Part shown: positions 25,651-34,141 of the stretch, piece after piece
Layout: every line of letters begins with the position of its first letter
Numbering within the stretch: position 1 is the stretch's first letter
Assembly: GCF_002933275.1 (NCBI RefSeq)
Contig: NZ_PSSX01000018.1
Coordinates: forward strand, 16,392 to 80,391
Direction: 5' to 3'
Origin: Marinobacter maroccanus
GTDB taxonomy: Bacteria; Pseudomonadota; Gammaproteobacteria; Pseudomonadales; Oleiphilaceae
DNA length: 64,000 nt
Notes under the pieces: generated by a model
The model's database searches: none
Seen by the model: the letters and a program-made list of their open reading frames with translations, nothing else
What the model was told of the DNA's origin: nothing
Program-made: the position numbers and the translations under genes

Positions 25651-25667
25651 AATGTTCGCTTTTGTTT
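25651..25667 (+). repeat. 17 bp direct repeat AATGTTCGCTTTTGTTT, right copy
   Basis: It is identical to 13441-13457. It lies in a 272 bp gene-free stretch after the EamA gene and just before the end of the convergent RHH-like gene. No other feature is evident in 25439-25710. Confidence 0.55.
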
Positions 25668-25710
25668 ATAAAGCGAGATAGCTCGCCTGTAACCTCTAAC
25701 GAAAGGCGTT

Positions 25711-26022
25711 CTATTCGAAGAAACGAACCAACGCAGTGTATTCGACACGATTCACTGGCACGCTGTCCTCTTCCGCTGCGGCCTGCACACTAGAAAGAAT
25801 CGAATCTCGTAGCCAAAAGGAGCGAGATTTTCCTTCACGGGGAGAGGCGAGGTACTGAATTTTTGTTGTCTTTCGGTCCGCGATCAGCTTCTCCATGGCC
25901 TCATCGAACACCTCTTGCATCAAGACGTCGTCTTGGACGGCCTTCATTTTAATGGATCGATGAAGGTCATCTGGCATTTTGACTTGTTGAAGGGTTCTCT
26001 CTGCTTTTTTCGCGGTGGTCAT
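25711..26022 (-). CDS. Ribbon-helix-helix-like regulator, paralogue of the 11.5 kb gene
   Basis: The 103 aa product from ATG 26022 (GAGG 5-8 nt upstream) begins MTTAKKAERTLQQVKMPDDL, with LHRSIKMKAVQDDVLMQEVFDEAMEKLIAD like an RHH helix-turn-helix. Its C-terminal block YLASPREGKSRSFWLRDSIL ... NRVEYTALVRFF is shared with the 11.5 kb protein, which has the same length. A DNA-binding role is likely but not proven. It lies alone between the phn and signalling regions. Confidence 0.6.
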   Translation of the reverse strand: MTTAKKAERTLQQVKMPDDLHRSIKMKAVQDDVLMQEVFDEAMEKLIADRKTTKIQYLASPREGKSRSFWLRDSILSSVQAAAEEDSVPVNRVEYTALVRFFE

Positions 26023-26140
26023 TGACTGCCTCGTTCTTTGCACACCGGCGCAGCAGGCGGGGCGGCGTCCGGTGGTGCAACTTGTTAGAGAATTCAATCC
26101 GTTTTAACTAGGACCAAATCTATAGTTGTTTACGAATGTG

Positions 26141-26159
26141 ATTAATTTTATATGAATTA
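26141..26159. promoter_or_regulatory. AT-rich operator-like motif, copy D (upstream of second RHH-like gene)
   Basis: ATTAATTTTATATGAATTA is near-palindromic and shares the TTATATGAA core with the copies at 291, 11496 and 11885. It lies about 120 bp upstream of the RHH-like start at 26022. Confidence 0.4.
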
Positions 26160-26199
26160 ATCAGGATCGGATATACAACTTGAATCTCAAGAAGGCAGG

Positions 26200-29100
26200 C
26201 TATTTCAGTGAACCTCGGTCTCTGTTACCGCGGGGGGAGGAAGGGAGCACCTGTTGCGCTAATGGCAAAGTGAGTTTGAAAGTAGCGCCGAGCTGGCTTG
26301 GTTCTAGAACAATCAAGCCACCCATTTTCTCAACAAGCGTTTTACAGATGGAAAGGCCTAGCCCGAGACCACTGGATTTATTGGAGTGGATAAAGGGTTC
26401 GAAAACCTGGGAGCCAAGATGGGATGGAACGCCAGGCCCATTGTCCGAAATGGATAAGATCAGGTGCTGATCCTTCTCACGAAGTTTGCCAACAATCTCA
26501 ATGCGCGGATTCTCCGCCGAGGACTCAAGAAGAGCTTCAAGAGCATTATCAATCAAATTTCCAAGAACGTGCATGAGAGCCGACTCGGAAACAAGGACAT
26601 TCACCTCAACTCCCTGAGTCGAGAAAGCAACACCGGACAAGCGATCGGCGTTGAGCTTGGCGGCACGTTGAATCACTTTGGACAAGGGTGTGGGCTTCAA
26701 TTCCAGTTCATGAGCAGATGTGGGCGCTAGAAAATCTCTCAGCTCACTTATCATGAGCTGGATTCTTTGAAGGCCCTCTGTGGCATCGGCTAGCGCCTCG
26801 CTACGTACTGTGTCACTGCTGTGACTCGCAGCGACGCGGGCAGCCGATAGCGCGTAGTTGAGAGGATTACCAATTTCGTGGATTAGGCCCCCCGCAAAAT
26901 GGTTGAGGGTCCTCCACCGTTCCGAATGGATAAGCTGGGCTTCGCTGGCTTTCAGATCGCTGACGGCCCTTTCCAAATCGTTGTTCTTCGCTTCCAGCAT
27001 CCTTTCTAGGCGGGTTCGCTGAATCAGATTGAACAGGCGAGTGGTAAGCTCTGGGCCAGAGAATGGCTTTGACAGAAAATCGTCTACGCCCAGTTTTAAT
27101 GCCTGTTCTCGGACATTGCCTTTGGTATTGGCAGTTAGAAGGATGACCGGAATAGATCTGAGATCCTTGCTTGCCTTCAGCTCTTTCAGAATGTCGATAC
27201 CATCCTTATCAGGCAGCATATGGTCGAGAAGTATCGCCGTCGGTTGAAGCTTTCGGATAACGTCGACCGCAGAGCCGCCTTCTGATACCCACTCAATGTC
27301 GTAACTGCTCTGCAGAAGATCCATGAGAACGGCGGCGATGTCTCTTTCATCCTCAACAATGACCAGCGTCGGACGATCGCTCAGAGCCCTCGTGGTTGAT
27401 CGCACCAGATAGTGGAGTGATTGTCGCAGTTCAACCGCATCGAAAGGCTTTATTAAGAACGCATCCGCCCCGGCATCAGCGGCCGCTTGCTTTGTTGATG
27501 GACCGTTTTTGGCTGTGAGCATCACGATGGGCACGGTTTGACCGTGGGGATGCCGTCTGCACCAAGTCACAAATTCTGTTCCGCTCATGCCAGGAAGCAT
27601 TTGGTCACTGATAACGCAGCTTGGCTTCAGTTGATCAAATAACTTTTGCCCCTCAAAAGCGTCGCATGCGATTTGAACCTGGAAGTCAGAGGACAACACC
27701 GTTCTTATGTAAGCCGCCATATCCGGTTCGTCATCAACCACCAGGCACAGAGGTTTATTGTTTTGGCTCCCTTGAACCTCTTTCTTGAAGCAGTTGAGAT
27801 AATCAACTTCTGCGCTTCGTAAAAGATCCGAGCGATCATCCTCAATTACTGAGGGAGCTGGGATGTCTTGGTGGCACAGTGGAAGCGAGACAGTGAACGT
27901 TGCACCTGCTTCAAGTTTACTCTGGACGAAGATATTGCCGCCGTGGGATGAAACAATCTCTTTGACAAGTGCCAGGCCAATGCCCGTTCCGTGGTAGCGC
28001 CTGGTTTGTGAACCGTCGGCTTGGCGGTACCGCTCAAAAATCACGTCATGATCTTTTGGGTCAATGCCTATGCCATTGTCCGCGACGGTCAAAACCGCAT
28101 GATCGTCGTCCTTCATGAGCGAGACAGACACTTCGCCTTCCTTGGCCGGTGAAAATTTAAAGGCGTTCTGAATAAGGTTGAAGCAAACGCGCTCTAGCTG
28201 CATCTCGCTTCCCAGGACGGGAACAACGTCATTGCTCACCGTGACCTTTAAACTCTTACCGTTTGCATCGCTGAATAACGCCGAAAGCTGTGATGCCGTG
28301 GATCTAACAATCTGATCAAAGGCTAACGGGGAAAACTTTGGTTGTTTTCTCCCAGATTCGAAAGACATGACCTCCAAAACATCGTTGACGAGTTTTATTA
28401 ACCGAGCGCCGTTTCTTACGATCCGCTCAATAACAACTCGGGCCTGTTCAGAAAGGCGTTCACTTTCAGTGTCTAGAAGGTGCTTTGCAGGTCCGACAAT
28501 AACGGTTAGAGGGGTGCGAAGCTCATGAGATACATTGGCTAGGAACTCTGACTTGAGGCGATCCATTTCCTCAAGTTCTTGGTTCTTTCTCTGAATTTCC
28601 TGTTCCTGGCAGAACGTGTAGAACCGCTCCCTCTCTGAAAAATAGGCAGCAATATTTGCCACGACGCCTGTCAGGAAGATGAAGTAGGAATTGTTGATGA
28701 CGATGCGCCAGGCACCTTCTGGTATACCGGACGCAGCGCTTACGGCCCAGTAGCTTGCCAAGGTGAGAAAGGTATAAAAAAGCGCTTCTTTGAAGGTGAG
28801 ACCCAGCATGAATCCGATGCCGAGCAGAACGAGGTTGATGCCAGCGTAGTAGGTCGATGTGGCTCCATCCGTTTGGTAGATGATGATTACGACTGTGAGA
28901 ATGACCGACGACGTAAAAGCCGCGGTGACCAAAAATAGGTATGGCCGGACGCGAGGTAAGGTCGTTATGGCGTACATCGCCATAAGAAACGCAACTTCAG
29001 CGATTCTCAGGAAGGCAAAATGAACAAATTTCTCGGGGTAGACCACGTAATCAAGCGGAATGCCAAGCGTAACAATGATGATGGAAATCAGGCAGCCGAT

Positions 29101-29226
29101 CCGGTTCAGGTACGCACGATCCGCCAAATTCTTGTGTTTGTAGGCCTGGCGATAATGCTTCAGATGCGAGACATCGCCAAAAGCTGGGCTGAATTGAGCG
29201 AGGCTACGCGTAAGCGACTTGATCAT
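26200..29226 (-). CDS. Double hybrid sensor histidine kinase (HK-REC-REC-HK)
   Basis: The 1008 aa product has about six N-terminal membrane helices (residues ~35-215), then a first kinase (SEFLANVSHELRTPLTVIVG with the phospho-His; ADNGIGIDPKD; GTGIGLALVKE). Two receiver domains follow (LCLVVDDEPD ... CVISDQMLPGMSG and LVIVEDERD ... AILLDHMLPDKDG). A second kinase module comes last (FAGGLIHEIGNPLNYALS; ISDNGPGVPS; SSGLGLGLSICK). It probably senses a hydrophobic or membrane signal. ATG 29226 lies inside the end of the alpha/beta hydrolase gene, so the two are coupled. Two kinase modules in one chain around two receivers is unusual. Confidence 0.88.
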   Translation of the reverse strand: MIKSLTRSLAQFSPAFGDVSHLKHYRQAYKHKNLADRAYLNRIGCLISIIIVTLGIPLDYVVYPEKFVHFAFLRIAEVAFLMAMYAITTLPRVRPYLFLVTAAFTSSVILTVVIIIYQTDGATSTYYAGINLVLLGIGFMLGLTFKEALFYTFLTLASYWAVSAASGIPEGAWRIVINNSYFIFLTGVVANIAAYFSERERFYTFCQEQEIQRKNQELEEMDRLKSEFLANVSHELRTPLTVIVGPAKHLLDTESERLSEQARVVIERIVRNGARLIKLVNDVLEVMSFESGRKQPKFSPLAFDQIVRSTASQLSALFSDANGKSLKVTVSNDVVPVLGSEMQLERVCFNLIQNAFKFSPAKEGEVSVSLMKDDDHAVLTVADNGIGIDPKDHDVIFERYRQADGSQTRRYHGTGIGLALVKEIVSSHGGNIFVQSKLEAGATFTVSLPLCHQDIPAPSVIEDDRSDLLRSAEVDYLNCFKKEVQGSQNNKPLCLVVDDEPDMAAYIRTVLSSDFQVQIACDAFEGQKLFDQLKPSCVISDQMLPGMSGTEFVTWCRRHPHGQTVPIVMLTAKNGPSTKQAAADAGADAFLIKPFDAVELRQSLHYLVRSTTRALSDRPTLVIVEDERDIAAVLMDLLQSSYDIEWVSEGGSAVDVIRKLQPTAILLDHMLPDKDGIDILKELKASKDLRSIPVILLTANTKGNVREQALKLGVDDFLSKPFSGPELTTRLFNLIQRTRLERMLEAKNNDLERAVSDLKASEAQLIHSERWRTLNHFAGGLIHEIGNPLNYALSAARVAASHSSDTVRSEALADATEGLQRIQLMISELRDFLAPTSAHELELKPTPLSKVIQRAAKLNADRLSGVAFSTQGVEVNVLVSESALMHVLGNLIDNALEALLESSAENPRIEIVGKLREKDQHLILSISDNGPGVPSHLGSQVFEPFIHSNKSSGLGLGLSICKTLVEKMGGLIVLEPSQLGATFKLTLPLAQQVLPSSPRGNRDRGSLK

Positions 29227-30106
29227 TTTTCTGGCCCACCCTGGCCATGAAGGTTTTGATGGCCGCCTCGTATTGAGGCCAGTTTTCAAACATTGGCATG
29301 TGGCCGCTCCCGTCTATAAGCGCGACATTGCTGTTCGGAAACATTGATGCCAGCTCATCGGTGCGCTCAATGGACACATAGGGGTCGCGGTTTCCACACA
29401 TTACCAATACCGGACATTGAATGCTCGGGATTATGTCGCTCAGGTCCATGTTTGCCAGATCCCTGAAGTACACTCCCATCGATGCGCCGCTGATTTTTTG
29501 AAGAGCCGGAAAGTAGTAGGGCAGGTAGGCTTGAAACGCGGTTGTATTGACGGTCTTCTTGGGTTCGGCGAGCACATCACCGATAAACAACCTGTGAATG
29601 CCCAATGAGAGAGAACTGGCTCGTAATGCCGGCGAAATTAACGCGCGTCCGAAGGCGCCGAGTTTATTGGCCATCCACTGGAAAGCAGCGTATATGCCAC
29701 CTTCCTCTTCTCCCGTCACTGCACCGCCGATGGAAATGAGGCCTTGAACACGATCGGGCGCCACTGCCGCTGCGGCGATGGCCGCGTGTGCTCCCGTAGA
29801 ATGCCCAATGAGGATAAATGGTGCGGTCGGGCCCAGAAGATAATTGACCTGGTCGAGAACGGCGGTGGCAAGGCTGTCTGCGTCGAGTGTCGCAGAAGAT
29901 TGAATCGAGGCCGACGGGTAGTGCCCAGGCAAGCCTATGATGAAGATCGGGCGATTACCAAACACAGATAGATGATCGGGCCACCAAAAATAGATAGAGC
30001 AAAGAAGGCCGTGGATCAGAACAACGGGTGTGCCTGGAGCATTTTCGTTAAATGCCAGGCATTTGAAGCCGTTGATGCCCGTTTCCTTGGGAGGCTGCGC
30101 TATCAT
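29204..30106 (-). CDS. Alpha/beta hydrolase paired with the sensor kinase
   Basis: The 300 aa product from ATG 30106 (AGAAGG 8 nt upstream) has the oxyanion motif VVLIHGLLCS, nucleophile elbow GHSTGA (Ser103), the acid in MCGNRDPYVS, and the His in GSGHMPMF. This is a complete catalytic triad. The substrate is unknown. The gene is cotranscribed with, and overlaps, the histidine kinase by 23 bp. This suggests it makes or breaks down the sensed molecule, or belongs to the same quorum-type circuit. Confidence 0.82.
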   Translation of the reverse strand: MIAQPPKETGINGFKCLAFNENAPGTPVVLIHGLLCSIYFWWPDHLSVFGNRPIFIIGLPGHYPSASIQSSATLDADSLATAVLDQVNYLLGPTAPFILIGHSTGAHAAIAAAAVAPDRVQGLISIGGAVTGEEEGGIYAAFQWMANKLGAFGRALISPALRASSLSLGIHRLFIGDVLAEPKKTVNTTAFQAYLPYYFPALQKISGASMGVYFRDLANMDLSDIIPSIQCPVLVMCGNRDPYVSIERTDELASMFPNSNVALIDGSGHMPMFENWPQYEAAIKTFMARVGQKNDQVAYA

Positions 30107-30247
30107 CTTAAAACCTTCTATTACATTCCTTTGCGTGCAAAGATACGGTAGTTTGGCGGGAGTTTCCGGGGACGGAGCCACAAAACCGGATAACCTACCG
30201 CTAAAATGGGCACTGGTCAGCAGATTTAGCTTCGCTGATCCGGAAGA

Positions 30248-30637
30248 ATGGGTCTTTATCTAAAGACAACACCACAAGGACTGTGTGTGATTCACTGCAT
30301 TTCAGGGCAACCTGATGTGATTCGTTGTCAGCTTCCTTGCGACAACATCATATTTCACAACTACGAAAGCCCGCTTCCAACGCTATCAGTTGGAGGCATT
30401 CTCATATTTCACGAACCTTCTAGGCCATGGCTGACGAATCCTCCACGTTTGCCAACTTCGACGCATCGGATCCTGCTTGCGGAAAATCCCAGTGCCGGAG
30501 ATATTAAGGCTGCAGTCAATCGCCTCGGAATTGCCCGAGTAACTGACCTGGCCGGGCTCTCCGCTTCAATAAAGAGCGTATTGCAGCTTTCGGCGCTTTC
30601 AGTTGCTCAAAGCCGCATCGAGGATTCGGCCTTATGA
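30248..30637 (+). CDS. Unknown protein coupled to a response regulator
   Basis: The 129 aa product is unrecognised. Its C-terminal part (HRILLAENPSAGDIKAAVNRLGIARVTDLAGL) is faintly like a degenerate receiver domain, but has no phospho-acceptor Asp in the usual place. It overlaps the downstream response regulator by 4 bp and is divergent from the hydrolase-kinase pair. GGAAGA directly abuts the ATG, so the start is uncertain. Confidence 0.5.
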   Translation: MGLYLKTTPQGLCVIHCISGQPDVIRCQLPCDNIIFHNYESPLPTLSVGGILIFHEPSRPWLTNPPRLPTSTHRILLAENPSAGDIKAAVNRLGIARVTDLAGLSASIKSVLQLSALSVAQSRIEDSAL

Positions 30638-31605
30638 CTGACTTGCCGATTTCCGTTGCTTTTGTTGATGACGAACCTCGCGCACTGAGAGCCTTCACTT
30701 GGGAGTTTGGCGAGGATTTTCAGGTTAAAACCTTTCCTGGTGGTGCAGAGCTATTGAGCGCGTTGGACGCTGGGGAGCATTTCGACGTGCTGATTAGTGA
30801 TCAGCGAATGCCGGGGATGACGGGCGATCAAGTTCTTAGGCAGGTAAGCGAGAAATATCCGCAGATGCGGCGATTGGTAATGACAGCCTATGCTGATGTC
30901 GCGCCGCTTCAGAATTGTATTAATGACGCCGGCATTGACGGCTACCTTGAAAAACCGTGGGATCCGGCTGAGGTTCGTGAATTTGTCCAGCGCTCGCATG
31001 AGCGCCGTTCGCAAGAGATAGAAAGAGAAAAACGCCGCATATTTGCAGCGGGTGAGCGATGGACGATTATCCGGAAAGATAGAGAACGGGACCTTGCTCA
31101 GATCTGTGCGGCCTTGGGTTTCGACCACAATGTGTGCTCCACTTTTTTTCACGTTTTAGAACTTGCGTCGACGCCGCGGGCTTATGATTGGTCCGATTTG
31201 TTGCTTGTTGATAAAAATCTAGAACAAGAGCTTGCGCTAGATTTTCTGTCGATGATCGAGTCGCTAATGCTGACAGGGTCAGAACTGCCAGACCCTGCAC
31301 GGCGAGCTCTTTTTTATTGGTGGATGCTGCTACGAGGGTGTCCAGAAGGGCAGGGTAGCCGCTTTTTCCAGCATGAAAATCAAGAAAAAAACATCTCCCT
31401 TTCCTTCGATGCCGGTGCCCCGTTTGGAGACAGCATCCTGGATCCCTGTGGTGATCGGGACTCCAATACCTTGCGGCAAAATGCTCTGCTCTTGCTAATT
31501 ATTCGGGAGCTTGAAAATCTGGGTGGCCGTTTGGATCTGGAGGCAGATAAGACTCGGTTTCGTGGGGATTTGCTCATTCAAGCCTATTCGGGGGTTACAG
31601 GATGA
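30634..31605 (+). CDS. Response regulator with an uncharacterised C-terminal domain
   Basis: The 323 aa product has an N-terminal receiver: acidic VDDE at 11-14, phospho-acceptor Asp56 in LISDQRMPGMTG, MTAYAD, and Lys near 109 in EKPWDP. A charged helix (RSHERRSQEIEREKRRIF) leads to a helical C-terminal domain of about 190 residues with no DNA-binding motif I recognise. The layout recalls PhcQ-like regulators of quorum-type phosphorelays. It is coupled to genes on both sides by 4 bp overlaps. It is a likely partner of the double kinase. Confidence 0.75.
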   Translation: MTDLPISVAFVDDEPRALRAFTWEFGEDFQVKTFPGGAELLSALDAGEHFDVLISDQRMPGMTGDQVLRQVSEKYPQMRRLVMTAYADVAPLQNCINDAGIDGYLEKPWDPAEVREFVQRSHERRSQEIEREKRRIFAAGERWTIIRKDRERDLAQICAALGFDHNVCSTFFHVLELASTPRAYDWSDLLLVDKNLEQELALDFLSMIESLMLTGSELPDPARRALFYWWMLLRGCPEGQGSRFFQHENQEKNISLSFDAGAPFGDSILDPCGDRDSNTLRQNALLLLIIRELENLGGRLDLEADKTRFRGDLLIQAYSGVTG

Positions 31606-32204
31606 GTTACGTGAATATAACCATCATTTACCCCTACCGACTTCTTGCCGATGCATTTGCAATCAGCATTAACAAGCTGCCGGATTTTTACGTTGCTCAT
31701 CAAATCGAAGCTTTGAGCGAGTTGTGGGAAAGCGTAGAAGACACCGATCTGATCCTAGTGGATTCGGACCTTTTGAAACAGTCTTCGTTCAGAGACATCG
31801 TAAAAATTAAAAAGCGGTTTCCACAGGCAGAATTAGTCGTCCTGGGTATCGTTTCTGCACCAGAGGTTTTGATTGCCAGAGGTTGTGCTGGCTATATCGA
31901 CCTTCACAGAGGTTTCGATGAAGCCATTCATCTGATCACCAGAGTAGGTCGCGGTGCTGCGGGTGGCATTTTGTCGAGCTCTAAGTCGGCGTCGGTGAGC
32001 GCTATGGACACACTTTCCTTGCGAGAAAGCCAAACCCTGAATCTCATATGGGACGGCATGACGAATAAAGAGATCTGCGATTTCCTTGGGGTAAAGCAAC
32101 AAACGGTTAGCTCTTACGTGAACCGCTTGTGTGAAAAGCTCGGTGTGGAAACACGCAACGGCATCTTTCTTCTCAGTAGCCGGCTGCGGGATAAAACCTT
32201 GTAG
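31602..32204 (+). CDS. LuxR/NarL-type response regulator
   Basis: The 200 aa product has a receiver-like N-terminus (ITIIYPYRLLADAFAIS; DLILVDSDLLKQ with the candidate Asp). Its C-terminal LuxR-type HTH reads LSLRESQTLNLIWDGMTNKE followed by ICDFLGVKQQTVSSYVNRLC. It is likely the DNA-binding output of the phosphorelay. It overlaps the upstream regulator by 4 bp, and a terminator follows. Confidence 0.8.
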   Translation: MSYVNITIIYPYRLLADAFAISINKLPDFYVAHQIEALSELWESVEDTDLILVDSDLLKQSSFRDIVKIKKRFPQAELVVLGIVSAPEVLIARGCAGYIDLHRGFDEAIHLITRVGRGAAGGILSSSKSASVSAMDTLSLRESQTLNLIWDGMTNKEICDFLGVKQQTVSSYVNRLCEKLGVETRNGIFLLSSRLRDKTL

Positions 32205-32211
32205 GTTTTTT

Positions 32212-32234
32212 AAGACATTTTTTGTCTGTTTTTT
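32212..32234 (+). terminator. Intrinsic terminator after the response regulator genes
   Basis: AGACA, T-rich loop, TGTCT, then GTTTTTT. The stem is short and AT-rich but is followed by a U-run, 8 bp past the stop codon of the LuxR-type gene. Confidence 0.5.
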
Positions 32235-32306
32235 ACTACAGACACTTTACAATCCGTAACATAAACTCTCCTCCTATATAAGGACATATATTGAGGAAAC
32301 GGACTA

Positions 32307-32690
32307 ATGATTGCTCTAACGAAAGGAAGCTCCATCTCAACCTCATTGTTTGTGTGTATTCGGGATGGAAGAACGGGCGGCTTCACAACAAATTTTCATC
32401 AAATCGTGTCGACGGATCCTTCTGTATCTTTTCATTCCCCGAACCCCTCAAAAGGCGCACTTGAGGCCATTGCGCTAAACATCTTGACGCTTGTATTTCC
32501 AGGCGAGGAAATCGAACTACCTATTGGCCGCTGCTCTACCCTAGCCATGAGTTTGCACAGGATGTTTGTGGAAGACGTGCTTTCGACGATGCCTGAGGAA
32601 GGCGGCAATCTTCCGTTTGCAGTCGTTAGGGACTGGGCACTGGAAATCAGTGCAAACAGCGCGCAGCACTTTGCGAAGATCCCCGCTTGA
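32307..32690 (+). CDS. Hypothetical protein
   Basis: The 127 aa product MIALTKGSSISTSLFVCIRD has no signal peptide or motif I recognise. It appears soluble with mixed alpha/beta composition. GAGGAAACG lies about 7 nt upstream. An AT-rich leader with TATATAAGG precedes it, so it may have its own promoter after the terminator at 32212. Confidence 0.55.
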   Translation: MIALTKGSSISTSLFVCIRDGRTGGFTTNFHQIVSTDPSVSFHSPNPSKGALEAIALNILTLVFPGEEIELPIGRCSTLAMSLHRMFVEDVLSTMPEEGGNLPFAVVRDWALEISANSAQHFAKIPA

Positions 32691-32807
32691 ACACTGGCCT
32701 TGCGGAGTCCTGATTTATGACGGCTAGTGACGAAACGCTCGTAAAGCACTTTGAACTTTCACCCAAGCGTCCATTGGACGGCTTTCAAACTGTCAAAGGG
32801 AAATGGC

Positions 32808-33419
32808 ATGAAAAAATTACGCGCTCTCTTGGCCAATCTCATGGTCGTCACCAGCTCTTTCACGTTTGCCGATTCTATTCGAGGCGTCACCGTTGGTGAT
32901 CATTACTCAGCTCTTGACCTCTATTTCACAGAAGGTGAGCTCGACACTTCTGATGACCCGATGGGCAAGGACTACGGGTTTCAAGTTCACAGACTTGAGG
33001 TAGAGGATGCGATTCTCTTTGCCAGGTCACTTCCAACGGGCGAGCTCTACGACATCAATTTCGCTCAACTAGTGCCGATGAACCAGGCCGACGAATTCAA
33101 AGATGCTTTGTGTGAAAAGTACGCGATTTCACCTTGTGAGTGGGATACCACCACTCTGAAAACTCTCACCGGAAAGCCCTTACCCCAGTTCCAGGGTATG
33201 CGGACGGCGGGTGATACCACCATTACGGTGGGGATCTCCCAACCAAGACGATCTGATCAGAGGGGATTTGTCTGGGCCGGTGCAGACATCAACAAGGGTC
33301 ATCCAAAGGATTTGATTAATAAGTGGAAGCATGAGGCGCGCCTTGCTGAAGAAGAACAAAATGTAAAGGCGGCCCGTGAAATCAGCGAAAAAGCCGATCG
33401 TGTTGAAATGAAGTTTTAG
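32808..33419 (+). CDS. Hypothetical exported protein
   Basis: The 203 aa product from ATG 32808 (AAGGGA about 7 nt upstream) has a signal peptide (MKKLRALLANLMVVTSSFTFA). The mature domain repeats a GVTVGDHYSALDLYF-type start and holds two Cys (LCEKYAISPCEW) that may form a disulfide. It ends in a charged helix (EARLAEEEQNVKAAREISEK). No family recognised. Confidence 0.6.
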   Translation: MKKLRALLANLMVVTSSFTFADSIRGVTVGDHYSALDLYFTEGELDTSDDPMGKDYGFQVHRLEVEDAILFARSLPTGELYDINFAQLVPMNQADEFKDALCEKYAISPCEWDTTTLKTLTGKPLPQFQGMRTAGDTTITVGISQPRRSDQRGFVWAGADINKGHPKDLINKWKHEARLAEEEQNVKAAREISEKADRVEMKF

Positions 33420-33440
33420 GCCCTTTCCGGTGCAATCTGG

Positions 33441-33498
33441 CCGTCATTGGGTTGCCCCTTGCCGCGATTCAGTTGCCCCTCGCCGTCATCGGGTTGTG
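33441..33498 (+). repeat. Outlying cluster of three Rep_3-type iterons
   Basis: CCGTCATTGGGTTGCC (33441), CCGCGATTCAGTTGCC (33462) and CCGTCATCGGGTTGTG (33483) are spaced about 21 bp apart. They match the 16 bp iterons of the Rep_3 origin 18 kb away. They lie upstream of an orphan HigA and the ColE2-type rep. Confidence 0.7.
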
Positions 33499-33593
33499 AC
33501 AAACCTTCCTTGGGTTGTTTCTCATGTGACACGATTGCGCGATGTATCGCGTATGGTACACTTCGGAAAGGTTGTCATCGGAGGAACCGCACA

Positions 33594-33917
33594 ATGAGCA
33601 GCGCCGCCCCGATCCACCCCGGAATACATCTGGGACACGAAATTGAGCGCCACGAACTGAATAAGCGCCAAACTGCTGGATCGCTACAGATAGGAAGGAT
33701 GACGCTTTATCGCCTGATTAAAGGCGAGGCTGACATCACCGTTGATTTGGCACTGCGCCTGGAAGCAGGGTTTGGGGTTCCAGCGGTGAAGTGGTTGGAA
33801 ATGCAGGCTGATTATGATCGATGGCAACATCAAGTGAAGGGATCTGAGTTGTCTCGTATTCCCCGGCTAGTAGAGCCAGAAACCAAGTCTCAGCAGGAAC
33901 TAAATATGCTTTTCTAA
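33594..33917 (+). CDS. higA: HigA-family antitoxin-like XRE protein (orphan)
   Basis: The 107 aa product MSSAAPIHPGIHLGHEIERH has the HigA/VapI opening and the HTH IGRMTLYRLIKGEADITVDLALRLEAGFGVPAVKWLEMQ. GGAGG lies 9 nt upstream. TGTA-N10-TACA inverted halves at about 33543-33560 look like its operator. No HigB toxin is upstream, where it usually lies, only iterons. It is either an orphan regulator or a remnant of a broken toxin-antitoxin pair. Confidence 0.75.
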   Translation: MSSAAPIHPGIHLGHEIERHELNKRQTAGSLQIGRMTLYRLIKGEADITVDLALRLEAGFGVPAVKWLEMQADYDRWQHQVKGSELSRIPRLVEPETKSQQELNMLF

Positions 33918-33928
33918 CAGGCAAAAGA

Positions 33929-33957
33929 AAAGGCCCGATCTGGTAAATCGGGCCTTT
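33929..33957. terminator. Bidirectional intrinsic terminator after higA
   Basis: AAAGGCCCGAT, loop CTGGTAA, ATCGGGCCTTT: an 11 bp perfect stem with A-run before and T-run after. It is 12 bp past the higA stop. Confidence 0.8.
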
Positions 33958-34141
33958 CCAAGAAAATGGGCACCAAGCTGCAACTTGAGTGCCTGATGTG
34001 CGAGCTCCGCGCTAAACGAAGGAACACACGAACAGCCTTCAATATAGCGCGTCATGGCTCCCTTTTGCAAGAAATAAGGGTAGAGAATGACGATAGCACC
34101 TCTCTACACGCTCTATTCACCCATGGAAAGGGGAATTCAGC

